DNA of 7,563 nt from an uncultured Rhizobiaceae group bacterium (GTDB lineage: Bacteria > Pseudomonadota > Alphaproteobacteria > Rhizobiales > Rhizobiaceae). The notes beneath the pieces were generated by a model. The model searched no databases. It was given only the letters and a program-made list of their open reading frames with translations, and had not been told where the DNA came from. A program made the position numbers and the translations under genes. The first letter of the stretch is position 1. Every line of letters begins with the position of its first letter. The stretch lies in the NCBI GenBank assembly GCA_937923355.1, contig CALAIO010000152.1, positions 1 through 7,563 on the forward strand, written 5' to 3'. Below are positions 1 through 5,919 of this stretch, one piece after another.

Positions 1-226
1 CTTCATCAATCCCCATCCAATCGCGCAGGCGATCGCCTGATGGATCTGTAAATGGTTTTCCAGAAGCATGTACGCGCGTTCCAGGCGCTTGACCGATAAT
101 CATGAGCTTGGCTTTGGAAGATAAAACAGCTACGGGTCTCGGCTCATGCGGCATGGGGCTACCAATCGGATCCTCAATGCACTTTCTGCATTTAGATATC
201 TGCTTGCTTAATGCTTCAACATCCAT
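1..226 (-). CDS. Uracil-DNA glycosylase family protein (N-terminal part; C-terminus outside window)
   Basis: Reading the reverse strand from the ATG at 226 gives 75 residues before the window ends. Visible are an N-terminal CxxC pair (C13, C16, in CRKC), then GQAPG at about residues 45-49, then PFTDPSGDRLRDW at about 57-69. The GQAPG block matches motif A of the uracil-DNA glycosylase superfamily, close to family 4 (GEAPG), and the early CxxC recalls the iron-sulfur cysteines of family 4. Such enzymes remove uracil or related damaged bases from DNA. The later cysteines and the second active-site motif lie beyond the window, so cluster binding and activity cannot be judged. The start lies only 2 nt after the glutathione S-transferase stop, with GGTGA about 7 nt upstream as a likely ribosome site, which implies co-transcription and perhaps translational coupling. 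The family is clear, but the substrate is not. Confidence 0.85.
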   Translation of the reverse strand, partial: MDVEALSKQISKCRKCIEDPIGSPMPHEPRPVAVLSSKAKLMIIGQAPGTRVHASGKPFTDPSGDRLRDWMGIDE

Positions 227-228
227 AA

Positions 229-843
229 TCAAATCACCATGCTTGGTCTTGCTGAAACCTCATCAACCCAGCGTTTGAAATTGTTAAAACCCTCTTCCGG
301 AATTTTCACACGCGCAGGTTTGCAAAATTGAGCGGCTACAATGGCTGTAATATCCGCAACACTGAAGCGTTTACCTGCAATAAACGGATTACCAGCCAGC
401 TGGGCATCTAGAATTTCCAGATATTCGACAGCAAGCTTTTGATTTTTTAATCCCCATGCTTCGATTTGTTCTCCTTCTAAAACAGCAGCACCAGGATGCA
501 GATGCCTAAAAGATTGTGCAACTCGCATGAAAAACCCAAACTCGACACGTCTGTTCCACATTTCTATTTGCGCGCACTCCAAAGGTGTTGAGCCAAATAG
601 ATTAGGTTCAGGGTTTAGCGCTTCAACAAAACGGCATATGGCAATTGTTTCAGAAAATATTGCGCCATCATCAAGCTCAAGAAAAGGCACAGTAGCCGTA
701 GGATTTTTTGCTAGCATTTCTGGTGATCGATGCTCAAACGCATTCAAATCCAATTGCTGCGTTTCCAGTTCGAGGCCTTTTTCTTTTAAGAATATCTGAA
801 CACGTCTTGGGTTTGGTGCTCTCCCGCCATCATAAATTTTCAT
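229..843 (-). CDS. Glutathione S-transferase family protein
   Basis: This 204-residue protein has the usual length and two-domain plan of a cytosolic glutathione S-transferase. The N-terminal thioredoxin-like domain (about 1-76) starts MKIYDGGRAPNPRRV, with the cis-proline in TVPF (P53) and the gamma-glutamyl binding site at S64-E65-T66, where Thr replaces the more usual Ser of the E-S pair. The helical C-terminal domain (about 86-200) carries the SxAD capping box (S161 to D164). There is no catalytic Tyr or Cys at the usual N-terminal position; the region reads A9-P10-N11-P12, as in many bacterial members of unknown substrate. The likely role is glutathione conjugation or glutathione-dependent reduction in the cytoplasm. 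An AGAAG element precedes the ATG. The gene follows the thermonuclease by 42 nt with no terminator between them, and precedes the glycosylase gene by 2 nt, so a three-gene operon is likely. Confidence 0.9.
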   Translation of the reverse strand: MKIYDGGRAPNPRRVQIFLKEKGLELETQQLDLNAFEHRSPEMLAKNPTATVPFLELDDGAIFSETIAICRFVEALNPEPNLFGSTPLECAQIEMWNRRVEFGFFMRVAQSFRHLHPGAAVLEGEQIEAWGLKNQKLAVEYLEILDAQLAGNPFIAGKRFSVADITAIVAAQFCKPARVKIPEEGFNNFKRWVDEVSARPSMVI

Positions 844-885
844 AAGCCAAACTTCTTTCAGAGTTAAAACAGCAAATTCAACAAG

Positions 886-1425
886 TTACCAGATTGAAAG
901 TTTTGATAGCCAGTTATACGAATGCGCATCCCTAGCATTTTCACGCCATGCCTTTGGGCTATCAAAACCGCCCTGCCAAACACCAACAGCAAGCTCGCGA
1001 GCCTTTGCTTCTTCACTTTCATAGTCACCATAGGAAACCGCCCAACCATCTTTCACCATGCGAGCATTTATTTCAACCTCCCCTGCATTACAGACAGCAA
1101 GCAAGCGTTGATACTTATCCTCTTCCCAGCCCGTACAATTTAATTTTCCTGACTTCGCGAGTTTCACCAGATGCAATCGCGATTGCTTGCCACAGTCGTA
1201 GGTATTTCCATTTTGAAAAGTACAAGTCTGCCGATATTCGGGTGCGTCAATGCCGAGCAGCCGGATTTCCTGCCCTTCAACAATAAGACTATCTCCATCG
1301 ACAATTTTATATTGCCCTTGGAGGGTTATTTCATTTTGTTTTGCCAGCCATGCAGAACCAAATGCCATAGCACCAAGCAAGAGCAGCGTAGTTATAAAAT
1401 CTCTTATTTTGTTTCGTCTACGCAA
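886..1425 (-). CDS. Thermonuclease (SNase-like) family protein, membrane-anchored or secreted
   Basis: A 179-residue staphylococcal-nuclease-like protein. Residues about 9-28 form one hydrophobic segment after a basic start (MRRRNKIR), so it is either a signal peptide or an N-terminal anchor that puts the nuclease in the periplasm. The SNase domain spans about 37-150. VDGDS (D43, D45) and GIDAPE (D60, E63) supply the calcium ligands and general base, R55 in IRLLG matches Arg35 of the staphylococcal enzyme, and R107 in KYQRLLAVC matches Arg87. All catalytic positions are therefore present. The family cleaves single- and double-stranded DNA and RNA. The best start is a TTG at 1423-1425; the next in-frame Met (M20) would destroy the hydrophobic segment. 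The nearest purine-rich site, AGGAACG, sits rather far upstream (about 11 nt), so translation may be weak. It is probably the first gene of an operon with the transferase and glycosylase, and is divergent from the histidine kinase. Confidence 0.88.
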   Translation of the reverse strand: MRRRNKIRDFITTLLLLGAMAFGSAWLAKQNEITLQGQYKIVDGDSLIVEGQEIRLLGIDAPEYRQTCTFQNGNTYDCGKQSRLHLVKLAKSGKLNCTGWEEDKYQRLLAVCNAGEVEINARMVKDGWAVSYGDYESEEAKARELAVGVWQGGFDSPKAWRENARDAHSYNWLSKLSIW

Positions 1426-1548
1426 GAAAGAATCGTTCCTATAAAATAGCGACCGCCCAAAAGACTAACATCATGTTAACCATTTTAAGATACGTTTGAT
1501 TAGGATTTAGCAAAATCTGGGTATTTAGTATTGAGTTTGGCCGGTTAA
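1426..1548. promoter_or_regulatory. Divergent intergenic region between thermonuclease and histidine kinase
   Basis: This 123-bp spacer must hold the promoters for both the leftward nuclease operon and the rightward kinase. I see no convincing -35/-10 pair on either strand. It contains a 13-bp palindrome at 1466-1478, a GANTC site (the CcrM methylation target of alphaproteobacteria) at 1430-1434, and TTAA-N5-TTAA just right of the palindrome, which is not the N7 spacing of a CtrA site. The kinase ATG at 1549 is preceded directly by an in-frame TAA and has no clear Shine-Dalgarno sequence. Confidence 0.5.
1466..1478. repeat. 13-bp perfect palindrome (candidate operator)
   Basis: TAACAT-C-ATGTTA has perfect 6-bp arms around one central base. 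It lies about 40 bp upstream of the nuclease start and 70 bp upstream of the kinase start, where a regulator dimer could control both divergent genes. The protein that would bind is unknown, and a chance palindrome in AT-rich DNA is possible. Confidence 0.4.
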
Positions 1549-3054
1549 ATGAAGCATTTTCCGACATCTGTAGACAAAAACATCGTTGATGTTTCGAAAA
1601 AACGTTCCGCCTCTACAAGCGCAGTTCGTGATTTTCGCTCGCGTCTCAATGCTATTGGCGATGGCCACATCGCTTATGAAGAAGATCTCTTAAAAAACTT
1701 TGCACAACATCAGGCTAATGCAGCTTATGTTATGCCAATTTTGATTACCATGATCGCTTTGGTTACTTCTTACTGGCAAGGCTGGTATATGGCGGGCGTA
1801 TGGGCGGTCATAACAATCATCGCGCATGCCATACTCAGCTTTCTATCAAGCAAATATTTAAAATCCAGCGCAGAGCAAAAGGCACTCGCAAAATGGCGTA
1901 AATTATTTTTCGCTTCACAAGCGCTAATCGCAATTACCTGGGCGCTATATGCAACAATCGGATGCAGTGCATGTACTGACAATCAGTATTCAATCATACA
2001 ATTTTCAGCAATCCTCGTCTTCCAGGCCATTACATGTATGCTTACATTTGCATTCAGACATTCCGCCTTAATGATGATTGCGCCAGCAAGCATTATTCTC
2101 GCTTCACGATTTATCATGACTTATGAACCCGCCATGATGTTGATGGGCGGCATCACACTTTCTGCTATTGCATTCTTCTATATGATTGCTGACCGTTTCA
2201 AGAAATCAGTCATAACTATGTTTGAATATTCCACGACTAAAGAAATTCTCATCGCCGAACTTGAAACAGAAAAATCAATTTCAGAAGCAGCCAGAAGCCG
2301 CGCAGAGGAAGCCAATATGGCCAAATCGCGTTTTCTAGCAACCATGAGCCACGAATTACGCACGCCACTCAATGCAATTCTTGGGTTTTCAGAAATCATG
2401 CGTGATGAAGTCATGGGGCCAATGGAGAATGCAACCTACAAGGACTACATCGGGGACATTCATAATTCTGGTGCCCACTTACTAAAACTAATCAATGAAA
2501 TCCTCGATATTTCGCGCATTGAGGCAGGCAAACACGAATTAAAAGAAGAGAAAGTCAAGCTTATCTCGGTGGTTGATGAAGCCTGCCACATGATAAGCAT
2601 CAAGGCTAAGCAGAAGAACGTAACCCTTACAACCAAATATGAAGAAGATATGCCAACCATATGGGTTGACGAGCGTGCTATCCGTCAAATTACCTTGAAC
2701 CTTGTATCAAACGCCCTCAAGTTCACCCCTTCTGGTGGTGAGATTACTGTGAAGGTCGGCTGGACCGCAAAAGGTGGGCAATATATCTCTATTAAAGATA
2801 CTGGCCCCGGCATTCCTGAAGAAGAAATTCCAATCGTTCTTTCATCATTTGGACAAGGAACAATCGCTATTAACAATGCCGAGCAAGGCACTGGCCTTGG
2901 CCTTACAATCGTTCAGGCTCTACTGCAAATGCACCAAGGCCATTTCGATTTAAGGTCAAAACTACGCGAAGGTACGGAAGCCATTGCTTATTTGCCTAAG
3001 GATCGCGTATCAGCGGAAAAGCCTAAACAGCAAAAACAAGCTGAAGCTGCCTAA
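1549..3054 (+). CDS. Membrane sensor histidine kinase, PleC/DivJ/PdhS-like
   Basis: A 501-residue sensor kinase. Residues 1-58 are cytoplasmic and charged. About six hydrophobic helices follow (roughly 59-76, 82-100, 120-138, 147-166, 172-190, 196-214), then a charged coiled-coil-like linker (about 229-258). The dimerisation/phosphoacceptor domain has SHELRTP with His268. The ATPase domain has the N box (NLVSNALKF, about 384-392), G1 box (DTGPGIP, 417-423), F box (SFGQG, 433-437) and G2 box (GTGLGL, 447-452), so the kinase should be active. The sequence around SFGQGTIAI, NAEQGTGLGL and LREGTEAI resembles PleC, DivJ and PdhS kinases, which act through the response regulator DivK in alphaproteobacterial cell-cycle control; partnership with DivK here is inference. 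No PAS or periplasmic sensor domain is visible, so the helices themselves probably sense. No response regulator is adjacent. The tail (488-501) is rich in Lys, Gln and Ala. An in-frame stop directly before ATG fixes the start. Confidence 0.92.
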   Translation: MKHFPTSVDKNIVDVSKKRSASTSAVRDFRSRLNAIGDGHIAYEEDLLKNFAQHQANAAYVMPILITMIALVTSYWQGWYMAGVWAVITIIAHAILSFLSSKYLKSSAEQKALAKWRKLFFASQALIAITWALYATIGCSACTDNQYSIIQFSAILVFQAITCMLTFAFRHSALMMIAPASIILASRFIMTYEPAMMLMGGITLSAIAFFYMIADRFKKSVITMFEYSTTKEILIAELETEKSISEAARSRAEEANMAKSRFLATMSHELRTPLNAILGFSEIMRDEVMGPMENATYKDYIGDIHNSGAHLLKLINEILDISRIEAGKHELKEEKVKLISVVDEACHMISIKAKQKNVTLTTKYEEDMPTIWVDERAIRQITLNLVSNALKFTPSGGEITVKVGWTAKGGQYISIKDTGPGIPEEEIPIVLSSFGQGTIAINNAEQGTGLGLTIVQALLQMHQGHFDLRSKLREGTEAIAYLPKDRVSAEKPKQQKQAEAA

Positions 3055-3063
3055 ACTTAGGAA

Positions 3064-4023
3064 CTAAGGCCTACCTTGCAGTTTAAGACATGCAGATTTC
3101 AAGACTCCTGCGCCAACAAGCAGTCCCTCTTCAGGTACGGCAGTCAGGTTAGTCGTTATAATCTTCTGTAGTCTTATCTTGTCAAGAAGTGTGTTAATAG
3201 CAACCTTGGTTGGACCTTGCGCGAACTTAACGTGATCAAGCACATTGGGTTCGAGCTTATGCAAGACAAGAGCTGCCGCCAGCGCTGTGTAACCATCTAA
3301 CAAAACAGGAATGTGTTGAGAGCGTGCGGCTAGGATTGCACCACAAATTGCAGCAGTCTCACGACCACCAAGCCGCCTTAAAACTTCAAGACTATTGCCT
3401 TCCTGACCACTCGCAATTCCAATGGCATTATTTAGATTGGCTGTTGAAGCCTCATCCGAAGCGCCCCTGATTTCCAAAAGGTCATCTACAGGAACATCGC
3501 CGAGAACCGCTAAAATTGCCAAGGCAGAAAATGTCGGCTGAACTTCAAGCGCTGCAACACAAAGCAAATCCGCCCCACCCGCAATTGCCTCCATGCCAAA
3601 GGCAATCGTGCCAGCACAGGATTTTTCATCCAAAGCTGCTTCGCTTGAAATATCATCGACGGGTATCTGCAAAGCCAGATCAAAAACCTTCAAGCCAACA
3701 TCATGCTGGTGACAGAGGCGATTAATATAGGCAGAACCTTCAGAAATCTGAGTAACCTTGGCCAGCAGTTCATTACTTGACGCGCCATCATCAAAAATAT
3801 TTTCCAAAGTATGCGTTCCTGCAAATAGCGTGACTGCAGGACGATGAATGGAAGGTGACCTGCCACTACAGGCTGAATACCATTTACAAAGTTCTGCAAA
3901 CGCACTCGTATCACCCTCAAGTTGGACTGCGGTATGATTTAAGGCGTCGCCATCAAGTTCTGGAAGATTCTTCGCAAGATTACGAATATCATCAAACGGC
4001 AATCCGCTTTCACGCTGCTTCAT
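3064..4023 (-). CDS. cobT: CobT-family protein (nicotinate-nucleotide-dimethylbenzimidazole phosphoribosyltransferase homologue), active site not conserved
   Basis: A 319-residue protein, slightly short of the usual 335-355. Family membership is clear from SGLPFDDIRNL (6-16), FAGTH (67-71), LKVFDLAL (111-118), AFGMEAIAGGADLLC (141-155), RRLGGRETAAICGAILAA (216-233) and PVLLDGY (239-245), plus the end-to-end gene plan. True CobT joins nicotinate mononucleotide and dimethylbenzimidazole to make alpha-ribazole phosphate for the B12 lower loop. Yet from my memory of family sequences the working loops are gone. The loop GEMGIGNTT is replaced by AALEVQPTF (157-165), KPxGSLG is not recognisable near 36-43, GPGTG is lost near 185-189, and RLGEGTGA, which carries the catalytic Glu (Glu317 in Salmonella), reads TAVPEEGL (294-301). 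The frame is uninterrupted and has a good ribosome site (AAGGA, 6 nt from ATG). It may be a pseudoenzyme or a protein with a new role. No cobS or other cobamide gene is in the window, and no B12-riboswitch sequence precedes it. Confidence 0.85.
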   Translation of the reverse strand: MKQRESGLPFDDIRNLAKNLPELDGDALNHTAVQLEGDTSAFAELCKWYSACSGRSPSIHRPAVTLFAGTHTLENIFDDGASSNELLAKVTQISEGSAYINRLCHQHDVGLKVFDLALQIPVDDISSEAALDEKSCAGTIAFGMEAIAGGADLLCVAALEVQPTFSALAILAVLGDVPVDDLLEIRGASDEASTANLNNAIGIASGQEGNSLEVLRRLGGRETAAICGAILAARSQHIPVLLDGYTALAAALVLHKLEPNVLDHVKFAQGPTKVAINTLLDKIRLQKIITTNLTAVPEEGLLVGAGVLKSACLKLQGRP

Positions 4024-4141
4024 TGGAATTCCTTGTTAATACGACACTTCAATGCCGAATTTGTTATATCTTTACTCTTGCAATTGCATATTGTGGTTCG
4101 ATAGCTATTGTCCACTAAATTGATTGGTTCAAGTGAGAAAA
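4024..4141. promoter_or_regulatory. Divergent spacer between the cobT-like gene and the DUF1289 gene
   Basis: This 118-bp spacer should contain both promoters. On the plus strand TTGCAA followed 17 nt later by ATAGCT is a loose sigma-70 candidate for the DUF1289 gene. On the minus strand TATAAC is a possible -10 for the cobT-like gene, with no good -35. There is no B12-box-like element and too little room for a cobalamin riboswitch. Confidence 0.3.
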
Positions 4142-4378
4142 ATGTCTACTATTCAATCTCCATGCACACTTGTTTGCTCAATAGACATGAAAACAGGTTA
4201 TTGTTTTGGCTGCGGCCGAACTGGTAACGAGATCATGAGCTGGATGACGTATTCCCACGCGGAGCGCAAGCAAATCATGGATGGCCTTGAAGAACGCATG
4301 GAAACCATTGAGCAAAAGCCTCGCCGCGAAACCCGCCGCAGGCGCATGGCACGTGAAAAAGCGCAAACCGGTCTTTAA
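4142..4378 (+). CDS. DUF1289 domain protein, small four-cysteine (metal-binding) protein
   Basis: A 78-residue protein if started at the ATG at 4142, which I prefer. An in-frame TTG at 4124 would add six residues (MVQVRK) that are not typical of the family. It shows the DUF1289 signature SPCTLVCSID, TGYCFGCGRT and EIMSW, with C8, C12, C21 and C24 spaced CxxxC and CxxC, suited to a zinc ion or an iron-sulfur cluster. The C-terminal third is strongly basic (RRETRRRRMAREK), which could bind nucleic acid or phospholipid. The family's function is unknown. The gene is divergent from the cobT-like gene; an association of DUF1289 genes with cob genes in related bacteria is my recollection, not something seen here. 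Its stop TAA overlaps the stop codon of the permease on the other strand. Confidence 0.88.
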   Translation: MSTIQSPCTLVCSIDMKTGYCFGCGRTGNEIMSWMTYSHAERKQIMDGLEERMETIEQKPRRETRRRRMAREKAQTGL

Positions 4379-5202
4379 ATCAGACTTGAGAAAAACCTGG
4401 CTGCAACCACAATAAGGAATATACCAAACCCAATCTCAAGCTTTCTTTTGCTTAGGGAATGGGCAAGCCTGACACCAATTGGCGCGACCATCAGCGTAAT
4501 CGGAATGATAATCAAAACCATAAGAACATTGACAAAGCCAATTGAAAACGGCGGTAAACCTGAAGCTCCCCACCCTGCCCATATATAACCAACCATACCA
4601 GGGATAGAAATCAGAACACCAACTCCGGACGATGTCGCAACGGCTTGATGGATTGGGCGACCAAACAGCGTCATAAAAGTGTTATTAAAGACACCGCCAC
4701 CGATACCCATAAAAGTTGAGAAAAAACCAATCACTGAACCTGCTATATGCTTGCCAATTCCGCGTGGTACATCACTTGCCAGTTTCCAGTCTTCTCGGCC
4801 AAACAAAAGCTTTAGCGCTATGACGAGAGAACAAAAGGCAAAGATGGCTCGAAGCACGCCGCTCGATAGCCCTGCTACTAAAAGCGTTGCCAATAGCACA
4901 CCTACAGGCACCGAAAACACAAAAGACTTAAGCAAGTCCATATCCACGGCACCCTTGGCCTTATGCCCCATGAAAGAACGCAGTGATGTCGGCACAATGA
5001 TTGCTAGCGATGTCCCAACCGACAAGTGCATGCGAATGGCTTCATCAACACCTAGAAAACCCAACATGGAGTAAAACACCGGCACAAGAACCGCTCCACC
5101 GCCAATACCAAATAGGCCTGCTAATACACCTGCAATCCCGCCAGCTACCAAAAGCGCACCAACAAATGGCAAGAGTTCGCTTAGGGGTGGTAATGCGTCC
5201 AA
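4375..5202 (-). CDS. Sulfite exporter TauE/SafE family membrane permease
   Basis: A 275-residue, strongly hydrophobic protein of the usual family length, with about eight membrane segments (roughly 12-34, 36-50, 60-74, 92-112, 115-134, 152-172, 187-208, 220-245, the last near 255-272; the exact count is uncertain). It has the internal two-fold repeat of the family: GLFGIGGGAVLVP (about 29-41) and its copy FMGIGGGVFNN (about 164-174). TauE/SafE proteins move sulfite, sulfoacetate or related anions across the inner membrane; the substrate here cannot be told. The start is TTG at 5200-5202, chosen because AAAGGA lies 8 nt upstream and no better in-frame start exists. It ends inside the convergent DUF1289 stop. 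It is downstream of the L,D-transpeptidase but separated from it by a terminator, so it is probably its own transcription unit with a promoter near 5231-5259. Confidence 0.9.
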   Translation of the reverse strand: MDALPPLSELLPFVGALLVAGGIAGVLAGLFGIGGGAVLVPVFYSMLGFLGVDEAIRMHLSVGTSLAIIVPTSLRSFMGHKAKGAVDMDLLKSFVFSVPVGVLLATLLVAGLSSGVLRAIFAFCSLVIALKLLFGREDWKLASDVPRGIGKHIAGSVIGFFSTFMGIGGGVFNNTFMTLFGRPIHQAVATSSGVGVLISIPGMVGYIWAGWGASGLPPFSIGFVNVLMVLIIIPITLMVAPIGVRLAHSLSKRKLEIGFGIFLIVVAARFFSSLI

Positions 5203-5230
5203 GTTTAATATCCTTTATTTTCTTGACCTG

Positions 5231-5259
5231 CTTATGATTGGCTAAAGCCTTAACGTCAA
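5231..5259 (-). promoter_or_regulatory. Candidate sigma-70 promoter for the TauE/SafE gene
   Basis: On the minus strand TTGACG (5254-5259) is followed after 17 nt by CATAAG (5231-5236). The -35 is near consensus and the spacing ideal, but the -10 is poor. It lies between the upstream terminator and the TTG start, exactly where a promoter is needed. A short inverted repeat, GGCTaaAGCC (5240-5249), sits between the two boxes. Confidence 0.45.
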
Positions 5260-5261
5260 GC

Positions 5262-5299
5262 AAACAAAAAACCTGCCACAGTTTCCTATGACAGGTTTT
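5262..5299 (-). terminator. Rho-independent terminator of the L,D-transpeptidase gene
   Basis: Reading leftward, the arms 5289-5299 and 5268-5278 pair as an 11-bp stem (AAAACCTGTCA with TGGCAGGTTTT, one G-U wobble) around a 10-nt loop, followed by a T-rich tail that continues TT-G-TTT. On the plus strand the same position would be a C-A mismatch, so the minus strand is the better hairpin. It begins about 20 nt after the L,D-transpeptidase stop. Confidence 0.8.
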
Positions 5300-5320
5300 A
5301 TTCAAACTGCTTATAAGTTC

Positions 5321-5899
5321 TTAAAGAACAACGACCGTTGCGCCAATTGGAACGCGCTCATAAAGGTCTGCGACATGGTCATTAATCATGCGGATACATC
5401 CGTTTGATGATGCAGTACCGATAGTCCAAGGCGCTGTTGTGCCATGAATGCGGTAATAGGTATCGCGATTTCCTTTGTAGAGGTACAGCGCACGTGAACC
5501 CAATGGATTGTTTGGACCACCAGGAACACCGCCTGCATATTGAGCATATTTTTCCGGTTCACGTCTAATCATGTTTTGAGTTGGAGTCCAACTAGGCCAC
5601 TTCGCCTTGCGCTTGATTTTAGCAGTGCCTGACCATGCAAGTGCCTGTTTCCCAACGCCAACGCCATAACGACGGGCTTTTGTACGGCTTTCAATTAAAT
5701 ATAAGTAACGACTTTGGGCATCGACAACGATTGTGCCACGCTTGTATCTGCTCTTGTATCGCACTGTTTGAGGCAAGAATTTAGGATTTACCTTGAACTT
5801 TTTTGCTTTGCCATGATGCGCAAGCGCTTCGCCAACAGGCAAACTCACAAATGCACTCAAAGCTGTCAGGCCTGATAAAAAATTACGTCTGTTCAACAT
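5321..5899 (-). CDS. L,D-transpeptidase (YkuD domain), exported
   Basis: A 192-residue exported enzyme. The signal peptide (about 1-27) starts MLNRRNFLSG, a twin-arginine-like RRxFL pattern, followed by a hydrophobic stretch and an ALA cleavage site before HHGKAKK. The mature part is very basic up to about residue 55. The YkuD domain (about 55-192) contains IHGT with H152 and SSNGCIRM with the nucleophile C168 (codon 5396-5398), plus R170; the full HxxxxxxxxxxxxSxGCxR pattern is intact. These enzymes make 3-3 cross-links in peptidoglycan or attach proteins to it in the periplasm, which matters in the Hyphomicrobiales with their heavy use of L,D-linkages; which reaction applies here is unknown. 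A strong ribosome site (GGAG and AGGTG) precedes ATG. It forms a single-gene unit ending at a good terminator, and its promoter region carries an EcfG-like candidate and an inverted repeat. Confidence 0.95.
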   Translation of the reverse strand: MLNRRNFLSGLTALSAFVSLPVGEALAHHGKAKKFKVNPKFLPQTVRYKSRYKRGTIVVDAQSRYLYLIESRTKARRYGVGVGKQALAWSGTAKIKRKAKWPSWTPTQNMIRREPEKYAQYAGGVPGGPNNPLGSRALYLYKGNRDTYYRIHGTTAPWTIGTASSNGCIRMINDHVADLYERVPIGATVVVL

Positions 5900-5919
5900 G
5901 TGTCACCTACTCCATACAC

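Noticed and set aside
948..1286. Plus-strand open frames opposite the thermonuclease
   Set aside because: They lie wholly antisense to a gene with all SNase catalytic residues, and their translations are low-complexity with no family features.
1430..1434. GANTC methylation site as evidence of cell-cycle control of the kinase
   Set aside because: GANTC is expected by chance every few hundred bases, and this one is nearer the nuclease start; alone it proves nothing.
1476..1488. CtrA binding site (TTAA-N7-TTAA) upstream of the kinase
   Set aside because: The TTAA pair is separated by 5 bases, not 7.
3050..3068. Small hairpin CTTAG-GAA-CTAAG between the kinase and cobT-like stops as a terminator
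   Set aside because: The stem is only 5 bp, low in G+C, and has no U-run on either strand.
4024..4141. Cobalamin riboswitch before the cobT-like gene
   Set aside because: No B12-box-like sequence in the spacer, and 118 bp shared between two divergent promoters is too short for this riboswitch.
4124..4141. TTG start for the DUF1289 protein adding MVQVRK
   Set aside because: The ATG at 4142 is a more usual start and lies just before the conserved SPC motif; the extra residues look unlike the family.
5045..5305. 86-residue minus-strand frame across the TauE start and the terminator
   Set aside because: It begins inside the terminator hairpin region, overlaps the permease in another frame, and has a Cys/Trp-rich composition typical of shadow frames.
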